From Caulobacter sp. (lineage in GTDB: Bacteria; Pseudomonadota; Alphaproteobacteria; Caulobacterales; Caulobacteraceae), in NCBI GenBank assembly GCA_028291055.1, contig JAQGIP010000032.1, positions 1 to 64,000 of the forward strand: DNA of 64,000 bases. Direction: 5' to 3'. Every line of letters starts with the position of its first letter. The first letter of the stretch is position 1. Position numbers and translations under genes: made by a program. The notes under the pieces are model-generated. The model was not told the origin of the DNA. It ran no database searches and saw only the letters and a list, made by a program, of their open reading frames with translations. This document shows, one piece after another, positions 55,185-64,000 of this stretch.

Positions 55185-56093
55185 TCACGCATAGCTGGCC
55201 TCCACCTCCGGCGGCGTCCTCAGCGCCTCGCCCAGCCAGTCCGTGAACAGCCCCACCTGGGGAGACATCGGCCGCGCCCGGTTGGGGATGGCCGCGAACC
55301 CTTCCTCGAAGGCCGTGAAGCTGCTGACCCGCGTCAGGCGGCCTGCCTCCAGGTCGCCCCAGACCATGCGGCGCTCCGCGATGGCGATGCCCATTCCGGC
55401 CACGGCGGCCCCGACGCACAGGTGGGTGTGGGGGAAGGACAGAGTCCTGCGGGCGCTGACCTTGACGCCGCTGAGGCGGCTCCAGCCGTCCCAGGCGCTG
55501 GAGGTGTGGTCGTGGACAATCCGGCACGGCGCCGTCACCTCGCCCTCGGCCGTCAGCTCGGCCGCATAGCCCGGCGCGGCCACCACCCCGAACTCCGTAT
55601 CCGCCAGCCGTATGGCGCGGGCCTGGTCCTCGGGCGGATAGGCGGCGCGGTCCCACAGGATGACGAGATCGGCCTCGCGCTCGTCGCGCATCTCCCGCGC
55701 CGAGGTCATGGTCAGGCGGATACGGGTTTCAGGGTGTCGGCGCGAGAAGTCGGGCAGGTGCGGGACCAGCCAGCCCATGGCGAAGCTGGCGCTGCAGGCC
55801 ACATGCACGGCCGGCGAGCGGGCGTCGCGCACCACTTCGCCATAGCTCTGCGACAAGGCCGCCAGCGCCTCGCCCACCGCCGCGGACAACCGCCGGCCCG
55901 CCGCGTTGGGACGCAGGCCCGTGCCCACCTTGTCGAACAATGGCAGGCCGGCGTGATCGTGCAGCGTGCGCAGCTGCTTGCTGACCGCGCCGTGGGTGCG
56001 GCCGAGCTCGTCTGCCGCCCGGCTGACGGAGCCGAGGCGTGCCACCGCCTCGAAGGCGCGCAGGGATGAAAGCGGTGGGAGGCGGTTGATCAT
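55185..56093 (-). CDS. LysR-family regulator
   Basis: LPPLSSLRAFEAVARLGSVSRAADELGRTHGAVSKQLRTLHDHAGLPLFDK. Confidence 0.9.
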   Translation of the reverse strand: MINRLPPLSSLRAFEAVARLGSVSRAADELGRTHGAVSKQLRTLHDHAGLPLFDKVGTGLRPNAAGRRLSAAVGEALAALSQSYGEVVRDARSPAVHVACSASFAMGWLVPHLPDFSRRHPETRIRLTMTSAREMRDEREADLVILWDRAAYPPEDQARAIRLADTEFGVVAAPGYAAELTAEGEVTAPCRIVHDHTSSAWDGWSRLSGVKVSARRTLSFPHTHLCVGAAVAGMGIAIAERRMVWGDLEAGRLTRVSSFTAFEEGFAAIPNRARPMSPQVGLFTDWLGEALRTPPEVEASYA

Positions 56094-56207
56094 GGTTACT
56101 ATGGTGAAGTTTCCTCACAGGTAGCACGACCGCTTCTCGATTTTCACCCCCTCGCCTCACGGGCCATGCTGCCGATCTCGAAAACAACCGTGAAGGGAAC
56201 GCCCAGA

Positions 56208-56975
56208 ATGGCGATCGGCGGAGACGTGGACTACGACAGCCGTGGCGCGGGGTATGCCCGTCACAGGCGGGCGGATCGGAGGATCGCGACGCACATCCAC
56301 GCGGCTCTGGGCGATGCGCGCACCGTGTTGAACGTGGGTGCGGGCGCGGGGTCGTATGAGCCCCAAGACCGCTATGTGTTGGCGCTGGAGCCATCGGATG
56401 TGATGCGGGCGCAGCGGCCGAGGACGGCCGCGCCGGCGGTGCGCGGGGTGGCGGGCGCCCTGCCCTTCGACGACGGATCGTTCGACGCGGTGATGGCGGT
56501 GATGACTGTGCATCAGTGGCCGGACCTGGAGGCCGGGCTGGCCGAACTGCGGCGGGCGTCGCGCGGCCCGGTCGTGGTGGTGGCCGGCAATGGTGAGCGG
56601 TTGGAACGCTTCTGGCTCAACGACTATGCGCCGGAACTGATCGCGGCGGAGAAGCGGCGCTACCCTTCATTGGAGCGGATCGCGGCGCGGATCGGGGCCA
56701 GGGCGAGCATCGCGCCCATTCCCATTCCGATCGACTGCACGGACGGGCTTTGCGAGGCCTTCTATGGCCGACCGGAGCGGCTGCTCGATCCGGCGGTCAG
56801 GGCGGCGCAGTCGTCCTGGAGCTTCCTCGATCCCGATGTCGAGCCGCGTTTCGTGGCGGCCTTATCGGCCGACTTGGCCTCGGGGCGGTGGGACGAACGC
56901 CATGGGGAATACCGCCACGCACCGACCTTCTGCGGGTCGCTGTCTCTGGTCGTCGGCTACAGGGCTGAAACATAA
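56208..56975 (+). CDS. SAM-dependent methyltransferase
   Basis: RTVLNVGAGAGSYEPQDRYVLALEPSDVMRAQRP; GALPFDDGSFDAVMAVMTVHQWPDLEAGLAELRR. Confidence 0.85.
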   Translation: MAIGGDVDYDSRGAGYARHRRADRRIATHIHAALGDARTVLNVGAGAGSYEPQDRYVLALEPSDVMRAQRPRTAAPAVRGVAGALPFDDGSFDAVMAVMTVHQWPDLEAGLAELRRASRGPVVVVAGNGERLERFWLNDYAPELIAAEKRRYPSLERIAARIGARASIAPIPIPIDCTDGLCEAFYGRPERLLDPAVRAAQSSWSFLDPDVEPRFVAALSADLASGRWDERHGEYRHAPTFCGSLSLVVGYRAET

Positions 56976-57048
56976 CTCCGCGCGACAGCCACCGGACCAG
57001 ACGCTAGCCTTCCCGCCTTGGACTCGTTGAATTTGGTTGGGGGCAGGC

Positions 57049-59193
57049 ATGCGCAAACTCGTCGCACTGGCGATCACTTTGACTCTGGCAGGCTTGGGGG
57101 CCGGAGCCGGCACCGCCGCCTTCGCCCAATCCACGGCCCCGGCGAAGAAGCCGATCACGCACGAGTCCCTATGGATGATGAAGCGGGTCGGCGCCCCCGT
57201 CGTCAGTCCCGACGGGGTGTGGGTGCTCTATAACCTCAACGAACCCGCCTATGAGGGCGACAAGGCGGTGCAGGACCTGTGGCTGGTGCGCGCCGACGGC
57301 TCCGCGCCGCCGCGCCGGATCACCAGCAGCAAGGCGGCGGAAAGCGATCCAACCTGGTCGCCGGACAGCCAGCGCATCGCCTTTTCCACCAAGCGCGAGG
57401 GCGACGATCAGGCCCAGATCTACGTGCTCGACCTGGCCGGCGGCGAAGCCCGGCGCGTGACGGCAAGCGCCACCGGCGCCAGCAATCCGCAATGGCGGCC
57501 CGACGGCCAGGCCATCCTGTTCGAGGCCAGCGCCTATCCCGGCGCCATGGACGACGAGGCCAACCGCAAGGCTGCTGCAGACCGTAAGGCCCGCAAGTTC
57601 AACGTGCGGGTCTATGAGCACTTCCCCATCCGCTACTGGAACCAGTGGCTGGACGACATGCGCCCGACCATCTGGGTGCAGACCCTGGCCGACGGCAAGG
57701 CCAGGGACATCCTAAGCCCCACCAAGCTGGCCCAGACGCCGGGCTTCTACGGGTCGGCCAACGGCGACGGCGGCGTGTCGATGGGGGCGATCTGGAGCCC
57801 GGACGGCAAGGAGATCCTGTTCGTCGCCACCACCGAGCGGTGGCGCGCGGCCTATGCCAATGTCAGCTACCACCTCTACCGCATGCCCGCCGACGGCGGC
57901 GAACCGACGCCGGTGACTCCGGCCAATGGCGACTATGGCGACGCGGCCTTCACGCCGGACGGCCATACCCTCCTGTTCACCTACTCGGTCCAGGACGACC
58001 AGGTCTACAACCTGTCGCGCATCCAGCGGGTCAGCTGGCCGCAGGGCGGCGCGGCCACCGAGGTCACCCCCGGCTTCGACCGCCAGACGGCGCGCTTCGT
58101 GGCCACGCCGGACAGCAAGACCCTCTACATGCTGGTCCCCGACGCGGCGCAGGAGAACCTCTATCGCGTGCCCGTGAAGGGTGGCGTGCCCGAGCTGGTC
58201 ATGGCCCCGGCGGTCGGCGGCTATACCGGCCTCGACATCCCGGAGAAGGCCGGCAAGCTGGAACTGATCGGCATGTATGGCAGCTCGGTCAATCCGGCCG
58301 AGATCGTGCGTATCGACCCGGCGAAGAAAACCCACGTCAACCTGACCAATGTGGACACCGCCGCGGCCGCGGCCATCGACTGGAAGCCGCCGGAGCACTT
58401 CTGGTTCACCAGCGCCAAGGGCCGCAAGATCCACAACATGGTGGTGCTGCCGCCCAACTTCGATCCGTCGAAGAAGTATCCGATGCTGGTGCTGATCCAC
58501 GGCGGCCCGGCCAGCAGCAACCCCGACCAGATCGGCCTGCGCTGGAACTACCACCTGCTGGCCGCCCCCGGCTATGTGGTGCTGATGACCGACTACACGG
58601 GCTCCACGGGCTATGGCGAAGCCTTCGCCCAGGCCATCAAGGGCGACCCACTGAAGACGCCGGGCGATGAGATCAACCAGGCGGTGGACGAGGCGCTGAA
58701 GCGCTATCCCTATATCGACGCGACCCGCATGTGCGCGGGCGGCGCCAGCTATGGCGGCCACCTGAGCAACTGGCTGGAGGCCACCACCACGCGCTTCAAA
58801 TGCCTGGTCAGCCACGCCGGCGAGGTCGACCTGACCACCCAGTGGGGCGAGAGCGACTTCAACTATGGCCGCGAAATGGTCAACGGCGGCCCGCCCTGGG
58901 CCGGTAACCCGGTGTGGAAGGACCAGAGCCCGATCACCTACGGCGCCCAGTGGAAGACGCCCATGCTGCTGTCCATCGGCGAGCGCGACTACCGCGTGCC
59001 GCTCGGCAACACCCTGGAGAACTGGTCGACCCTACAACGCATGCAGGTGCCCAGCCGCCTGCTGGTGTGGCCCGACGCCTGGCACTGGATCACCAAGCCG
59101 GAAGACAGCCGCCAGTTCTACAAGGAGGTCCACAGCTGGCTGGGCCACTATCTGAAGGACGAACCGGAGGCGCCGGAAGGGCCGGTGAGTTAG
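57049..59193 (+). CDS. Secreted S9-family prolyl oligopeptidase-like peptidase
   Basis: Signal peptide; WD40/TolB-like repeats; CAGGASYGGHLSNWL nucleophile (GxSxGG) and WPDAWHWI catalytic His. Confidence 0.92.
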   Translation: MRKLVALAITLTLAGLGAGAGTAAFAQSTAPAKKPITHESLWMMKRVGAPVVSPDGVWVLYNLNEPAYEGDKAVQDLWLVRADGSAPPRRITSSKAAESDPTWSPDSQRIAFSTKREGDDQAQIYVLDLAGGEARRVTASATGASNPQWRPDGQAILFEASAYPGAMDDEANRKAAADRKARKFNVRVYEHFPIRYWNQWLDDMRPTIWVQTLADGKARDILSPTKLAQTPGFYGSANGDGGVSMGAIWSPDGKEILFVATTERWRAAYANVSYHLYRMPADGGEPTPVTPANGDYGDAAFTPDGHTLLFTYSVQDDQVYNLSRIQRVSWPQGGAATEVTPGFDRQTARFVATPDSKTLYMLVPDAAQENLYRVPVKGGVPELVMAPAVGGYTGLDIPEKAGKLELIGMYGSSVNPAEIVRIDPAKKTHVNLTNVDTAAAAAIDWKPPEHFWFTSAKGRKIHNMVVLPPNFDPSKKYPMLVLIHGGPASSNPDQIGLRWNYHLLAAPGYVVLMTDYTGSTGYGEAFAQAIKGDPLKTPGDEINQAVDEALKRYPYIDATRMCAGGASYGGHLSNWLEATTTRFKCLVSHAGEVDLTTQWGESDFNYGREMVNGGPPWAGNPVWKDQSPITYGAQWKTPMLLSIGERDYRVPLGNTLENWSTLQRMQVPSRLLVWPDAWHWITKPEDSRQFYKEVHSWLGHYLKDEPEAPEGPVS

Positions 59194-59207
59194 CGGCGCG
59201 ATCGTCG

Positions 59208-59438
59208 ATGACCGTCTTTGGCTATCCGCTTGATCGCAGGTGGGTTGAGGCCTTCGTCGTCTTGGGCTGCCTGCTATGGGTAGGAGCTGGCCTGATACAG
59301 GGGAAGGTCATGGGCCCGCGGGGGATGCCGGATATGGAGCGGTCGAAGAATCCTGGCGGCTATTGGGCGGTGATAGGCGTGATGACGGCCTTCGGGGCAA
59401 TTGCGGCGTTTGCGTTGATCTCTCAGTTGGGCCTCTAG
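59208..59438 (+). CDS. Small two-TM membrane protein
   Basis: 76 aa with two hydrophobic segments, begins 14 nt after the S9 peptidase stop. Confidence 0.55.
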   Translation: MTVFGYPLDRRWVEAFVVLGCLLWVGAGLIQGKVMGPRGMPDMERSKNPGGYWAVIGVMTAFGAIAAFALISQLGL

Positions 59439-59534
59439 GCGAGGCAAACCCCTCTCTTGCTCCGGCCACCCATGAACACGGCGCGCAGGGAACAACGCGC
59501 CGACGTTCAGTGGCCCATCCTCGCCGCCCGTATT

Positions 59535-59578
59535 CTTGGATCACCGGGACGAGCCCGGTGATGACGACGATTGGGAAG
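59535..59578. repeat. Single palindromic element related to 14538-14566
   Basis: TTCTTGGATCACCGGGACGAGCCCGGTGATGACGACGATTGGG vs TTCTTGGGTCCCGGGACAAGTCCGGGGATGACGGAGATTGGG at the 14.5-kb copy. Confidence 0.75.
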
Positions 59579-59588
59579 GCCCGGTGAA

Positions 59589-59930
59589 CTAGCCCTTCAG
59601 CGACTTCAGCGCGCGCTCATGGGCATAGGCGGCGATGTCCATGAGCGCGGCGTCGAGCGCGGCATGAACCACGCCCAGGCCGGACGCCCCGTCGCGCTCG
59701 CAACGCTCGCACGCGTCGCCCAGCGCAAACGCCCCCACGCCCCTCGCCGCGCCCTTCACGGTATGGACCGCGTCACGCCATCCATCGACGCCCGGTTCGA
59801 GCATCGGAGACCACATGGCGGCCTGCTCGCGGAAGATGGCCAGCACCTCATCGATGAGGGTTTCGTCGCTTCCCGCGAAGGCTTCCAGATAGGGGAAATC
59901 GACCGCCCCGGTGATGTCTCGTCTGGCCAC
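59589..59930 (-). CDS. Hpt (histidine phosphotransfer) domain protein
   Basis: DAVHTVKGAARGVGAFALGDACERCER: HxxKG phospho-acceptor motif in a small helical protein; GTG start. Confidence 0.8.
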   Translation of the reverse strand: MARRDITGAVDFPYLEAFAGSDETLIDEVLAIFREQAAMWSPMLEPGVDGWRDAVHTVKGAARGVGAFALGDACERCERDGASGLGVVHAALDAALMDIAAYAHERALKSLKG

Positions 59931-60014
59931 GTTTTCCCGCCTTGCGCTCGGATCGAATTCAAGTATGTTCCGCGCCCTTGCCGAGGGCCCCACCAAGGGT
60001 CCGGACGTCGGTAC

Positions 60015-60090
<76 letters not shown>

Positions 60091-60192
60091 ATTTCCAATC
60101 ATTGGGATTAGGTGGCCCGACCGCCGCCGCTGGGCGAGAGCGCCGAAGCGCGGGCCTGCTCATGCCTGTAGCGCGCCGTCATAAAACAGAAT

Positions 60193-60202
60193 ACGAATTC
60201 GT
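60193..60202. promoter_or_regulatory. Perfect palindrome ACGAATTCGT in an AT-rich upstream region
   Basis: ATAAAACAGAATACGAATTCGTTTTATATTTATTGGGAGGCGGATC immediately upstream of the ATG at 60227. Confidence 0.4.
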
Positions 60203-60226
60203 TTTATATTTATTGGGAGGCGGATC

Positions 60227-61903
60227 ATGGGACGCTGGCGGGCATTGTCGACCGGGGCCGCCGCCCTGGCCGTGGCGGCCATGGCGGTGTTGGCGGCGGC
60301 CGGCGCGAAGCCGGCTTCTGACCCCCGCCCGGATTTCGACCTGCTGATCCGGGGCGGAAGCATCGTTGATGGGACCGGACGCCTGCCCTTCGTGGCGGAC
60401 CTGGGTGTGCGGGACGGCAAGGTGGTCTTCATCGGCAACGCGGGACGCCGCTCGGCGCGCCGGGTTGTGGAGGCTCACGGCCTCGTGGTGACGCCCGGCT
60501 TCATCGATTCCCACAACCATGCGGACGAAGCCATCGACAAGCCCGCCAACCGGCTGAACGAGAACGCCCTCGTGCAGGGCGTAACCACCGTGGTCGGCGG
60601 ACCCGATGGAGAATATGCGCCCGCCCAGCTCAGGACCCTGATCACCACCTTCCGGCACAACGGAATCGGGACCAACTACGCCTTCTACGTGGGTCACAAC
60701 GGCATCCGCAGCGAGGTGATGGGCGCCTCGCAGCAGCGGGCGCCGACGCCGCCGGAGCTGGCCCGGATGGAGCGCCTGGTCCGCGACGGCATGGACATGG
60801 GAGCGTTGGGGCTTTCCACGGGCCTGATGTACGAGCCGGGCCTGTTCAGCACGACCGACGAGGTGGTCGCCCTGACCCGCCAGGTGGCGCCCTACGACGG
60901 CCTCTACGACACCCACACCCGCGACCCCGGCAAGAACATGGTCGCCTCGGAGGGAGAGGCCATCGAGATCGGCCGCCGCGCCGGCGTGCGCGTCAAGCTG
61001 GGGCATCTGAAGGCCGTCGGGCTGCGCAATCGCGGCCACATCGGCGACGTCATCCGCATGGTCAACGCCGCCCGCTCCGCCGGACGCGAGGTGGTGGCCG
61101 ACCAATATCCCTATGACGGCGCTCAGACCGGCTTCCTCAACGACGTGCTGATCGTGCCGGACGATCCGCGGTGGAAGGACGGCCAGGTTCCCCTGGAGGC
61201 GGTCAAGGCCGCCCTGCGAGATCCGGCGCGACGCCGGCTGGTCAAGGCGGCCAGCGAGCAGGGCGTCGGGGGCGGATTCAGCTGGATCAAGGCGGTCGGC
61301 TACGACGGCTTCCGCGTCGTCGACAGTTCCAGCGACCGGACCCTGGAGGGACAGTTCATCCAGCTCCGCGCCCAGGCCGACACCCTGGACCCCTTCGATG
61401 AGATCGCCGCCATGGTCCTGGGCAGCGAGCGACCCATCCTGATCACCCTGGGGGCGGTGGACGAGGCGGACGTACAGGAATTGTTGCGCCAGCCTTGGGT
61501 GATGATCTGCAGCGACGGCGGCTATGCGCCGCCGGCCGGTCCCTTCCCGGGCGGCCACCCTCGCGCCACGGGAACCTTCGCCCGGATCCTGAGCCGCTAT
61601 GTGCGCGACCTGGCGCTGATGGACCTGGCCGAGGGGGTGCGCCGGATGACGGGATTGCCGGCCGAGTTCCTGCGCCTTCGCGATCGCGGGCGGCTGGCCC
61701 CGGGATACGCCGCCGACATCGATGTCTTTGATCCCGCCGCCGTGGAGGCCAGGAGCACCTGGACCGACCCCGGCGCCTATGCCGTCGGCATGCGCTACGT
61801 GATCGTCAACGGCAAGGTGGCGGTGGAAGACGGACGAGTGACCGGCATCGCCGCCGGCCAGGTGCTGAAGCGCACGCTCGCGCGGCCATCCCCCAACGCC
61901 TAG
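60227..61903 (+). CDS. N-acyl-D-amino-acid deacylase / amidohydrolase family protein
   Basis: FDLLIRGGSIVDGTGRLPFVADLGVRDGKVV; GLVVTPGFIDSHNHADEAI; GLMYEPGLFSTTDEVVAL; RRMTGLPAEFLRLRDRGRLAPGYAADIDVFDP. Confidence 0.88.
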   Translation: MGRWRALSTGAAALAVAAMAVLAAAGAKPASDPRPDFDLLIRGGSIVDGTGRLPFVADLGVRDGKVVFIGNAGRRSARRVVEAHGLVVTPGFIDSHNHADEAIDKPANRLNENALVQGVTTVVGGPDGEYAPAQLRTLITTFRHNGIGTNYAFYVGHNGIRSEVMGASQQRAPTPPELARMERLVRDGMDMGALGLSTGLMYEPGLFSTTDEVVALTRQVAPYDGLYDTHTRDPGKNMVASEGEAIEIGRRAGVRVKLGHLKAVGLRNRGHIGDVIRMVNAARSAGREVVADQYPYDGAQTGFLNDVLIVPDDPRWKDGQVPLEAVKAALRDPARRRLVKAASEQGVGGGFSWIKAVGYDGFRVVDSSSDRTLEGQFIQLRAQADTLDPFDEIAAMVLGSERPILITLGAVDEADVQELLRQPWVMICSDGGYAPPAGPFPGGHPRATGTFARILSRYVRDLALMDLAEGVRRMTGLPAEFLRLRDRGRLAPGYAADIDVFDPAAVEARSTWTDPGAYAVGMRYVIVNGKVAVEDGRVTGIAAGQVLKRTLARPSPNA

Positions 61904-63504
61904 GCCGCTCCTCCCCGAGCGATCTCCCGCAGGCGGTGCTTGTCGACCTTGCCGATCGGCAGCATCGGCATCGCCGCCAGCACATGGATCCGCTTGGGCG
62001 CCTTGTAGTTGGCCAGCCGCTCCTTGAGGTGAGCGATCAGCGCGCGCTCGGAAGGCCGGGCGCCGGGATGGGCGCAGACGAAGGCGTGGCCCACTTCGAA
62101 GTAGAGCGGGTCGGGGATCTCCACTACCGTCGCCAGGGCCACATCCGGATGTTCTTCCAGGGCCTGCTCGATCTCGCGGGGATAGATATTGTAGCCGCCC
62201 GACTTGAACATCTCGCCGCGCCGCCCCTTCAGCGTCCACAGGCCCTCGGGCGTCGCATAGGCCAGGTCGCCGGTCTTCAGCCACCCGTCCCGCGTGAGGG
62301 CCGCGGCGGTGGCCGCGGGGTCGTTCCAATAGCCCAGGAAGAGACCCGGACCGCGAAGCTGAATCTCGCCGATCTCTCCGGGCGGGGCCAGGCCGCCCTC
62401 CTCCAAGGCCAGGCGATGCTCCATCAGATCCACCGGCGCGCCGACGGTCGTGGCCAGGGTCTCCAGATCGCTGTCGGGCGGCGTGGCGCTGACGATGGCT
62501 CCGCCTTCCGTGAGACCGTAGTTGGTGAAGAGGTGGGCGCCCGTGCCCGCCAAGATGCTCACCAGTCCGGCGGGGGCCGGCGCGCCGCCCCAGCCGATCA
62601 TCTTCAGGCTGGACAGGTCCGCCGTGGCGAAGGCCGGATCCTGGACCACCATCTGCAGCATGGCCGGCACGCCTCCGAAGACGGTGACCCGCTCACGGGC
62701 GATGGCGGCGATCGCCTCGGCCGGGTTGAACCGATCGGCGAGGATGAGGGCGCCGCCGCGAATGATGGTGTTGCCGACCATCTCCGACAGGCAGCCGATA
62801 TGGTTGGGCGGCAGGTTGCACAGGATGCGCATGCCCTCGCGCACATACTCCTTGCCCACGAAGGAGCGGCTGACCGCCTCGTAGGCGTAGACCAGGGCGC
62901 CGTGGCCGAGCACGGCGCCCTTGGGGCGCCCGGTGGTGCCGGAGGTGTAGACGATGACGGCGGCGTCCGTGGGCGAGGCCGTGTGGGGCGCAGGCCGGCA
63001 ATCGCCTTGCGCTTCCTGGATCAGGTCGGCCAGGGAGGGGCCGATGGCATCATCACGGTCGGGGAAGGTAATGATCTCGAATGGGGAGACCCAGGGCCGC
63101 GCCTTGAGGGCTACGAGATCGGGCCGGTAGTCGCGCCCGTCGGGGTCGCGCAGCAGACTCAGGAAGACGCGCGGCCGGCTGTCGTCCAGAATGTGGGCCA
63201 TCTCCTCGAGGCGGTAGCGAGGATTGATCCCGATCCAGACCGCCCCCAGCCTAAGGGTGGCCATCAGCGTCACGATGAACTCGGTACGCGGGGTGGTCAG
63301 CATCGCCACCCGGTCGCCCAGCCCCACGCCGGCCCTCGCCAGCGCCCGCGCGCAGCGATCCACTTCCAAGTCCAGCTGGGCATAGGTCAGGCGCTGCGCG
63401 CCGAACACGACCGCCTCCGACTCCGGGCGGGTCGAGGCATAGTGACCGACATAGTCGCTCAGCCGCACCAGACGCGGCGGGCCGCCCGGCAAACCGTCGC
63501 TCAC
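61900..63504 (-). CDS. AMP-dependent acyl-CoA synthetase
   Basis: VIVYTSGTTGRPKGAVLGH; FTNYGLTEGGAIV; DGWLKTGDLAYATPEGLWTLKGRRGEMFKSGGYNIYPREIE. GTG start overlaps the upstream stop. Confidence 0.93.
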   Translation of the reverse strand: MSDGLPGGPPRLVRLSDYVGHYASTRPESEAVVFGAQRLTYAQLDLEVDRCARALARAGVGLGDRVAMLTTPRTEFIVTLMATLRLGAVWIGINPRYRLEEMAHILDDSRPRVFLSLLRDPDGRDYRPDLVALKARPWVSPFEIITFPDRDDAIGPSLADLIQEAQGDCRPAPHTASPTDAAVIVYTSGTTGRPKGAVLGHGALVYAYEAVSRSFVGKEYVREGMRILCNLPPNHIGCLSEMVGNTIIRGGALILADRFNPAEAIAAIARERVTVFGGVPAMLQMVVQDPAFATADLSSLKMIGWGGAPAPAGLVSILAGTGAHLFTNYGLTEGGAIVSATPPDSDLETLATTVGAPVDLMEHRLALEEGGLAPPGEIGEIQLRGPGLFLGYWNDPAATAAALTRDGWLKTGDLAYATPEGLWTLKGRRGEMFKSGGYNIYPREIEQALEEHPDVALATVVEIPDPLYFEVGHAFVCAHPGARPSERALIAHLKERLANYKAPKRIHVLAAMPMLPIGKVDKHRLREIARGGAA

Positions 63505-63980
63505 GACTTGGCCGGCCACAGCAGGTTGACCCATTCGGCGATCAGGACGGGCCGGGATTCCTCCGCCAGTTCGAACTGGTTTCGTGTCACGATGGCGGTA
63601 TTGCCGTCCGATCGGCGCTCGACATCGATCAGGGTCACGCGGTTGCGGAACGGCGTATCGAGGGGCAGCGGCGAGATGAACCGGACACGGTTGAAGCCAT
63701 AGTTCATGGCCAGGCCCACTCCTTCGATATTCAGGTCGGCGCCGCGGGTGAGTGACGGCAACAGCGCCATCATATGCAGACCGGCGGCCACCGTACGGCC
63801 ATAGGGGCTGTGAGCCCCTGCCCACTGCGGGTCAACATGCATGGGATCGGGATCGCGGGTCAGGCCGCCGAACGCAACAGCGTCCTCCTGGCTGATCTGG
63901 CCCCACGCACTGAGGGCGACCTGCCTGCCCACGAACGCCTCGAGATTCCCGTAGGCAAGCGCCTCACACACTTCAGACAT
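63501..63980 (-). CDS. MaoC-family dehydratase
   Basis: SQEDAVAFGGLTRDPDPMHVDPQWAGAHSPYGRTVAAGLHMMALLPSL hot-dog fold hydratase motif. Confidence 0.88.
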   Translation of the reverse strand: MSEVCEALAYGNLEAFVGRQVALSAWGQISQEDAVAFGGLTRDPDPMHVDPQWAGAHSPYGRTVAAGLHMMALLPSLTRGADLNIEGVGLAMNYGFNRVRFISPLPLDTPFRNRVTLIDVERRSDGNTAIVTRNQFELAEESRPVLIAEWVNLLWPAKS

Positions 63981-64000
63981 GGACCGCCTCTCACCACCGG

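Noticed and set aside
60179-62329. 716-aa minus-strand ORF opposite the deacylase gene
   Set aside because: Antisense reading of an intact amidohydrolase gene; it also runs through the promoter and into the opposite frame of acyl-CoA synthetase.

Overview
The window is a gene-dense, high-GC bacterial chromosomal segment. Gene content and codon style suggest an alphaproteobacterium of the Caulobacterales type; this is inference, no search was run. Most of it is ordinary core and accessory metabolism: class II DAHP synthase (cut by the left edge), gor, rpiA, glmU, an M28 peptidase, a polar amino-acid ABC transporter, an Mla-type lipid ABC operon, folD, a carotenoid cluster (crtY-crtI-crtB facing crtE-ABC-ABC-crtZ), a sulfite/sulfate assimilation operon (cobA-DUF2849-cysI-DUF934-cysH), two LysR regulators, a MarR regulator, an S9 peptidase, an N-acyl-D-amino-acid deacylase and acyl-CoA synthetase/MaoC genes. 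There are two tRNAs (Val-CAC, Lys-CTT). I see no prophage, integrase, transposase, CRISPR array, toxin-antitoxin or recognisable defence island. The signal that annotation does not explain is intergenic: several distinct families of paired, inverted palindromic elements (REPIN-like). These include a four-copy block with a 2x2 combinatorial half-site pattern (42000-42189), a ~70-bp-arm element that appears to supply the rpiA Shine-Dalgarno (2822-3024), twin hairpins in a divergent promoter region (23071-23231), and an element inside an ABC transporter operon (11768-11908). Other leads are an ABC-2 type exporter translationally coupled to crtE inside the carotenoid locus and a Tat-signal lactone oxidase overlapping a cytochrome c lipoprotein gene. 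I did not find a clear-cut wholly new multi-gene system; the items above are leads.
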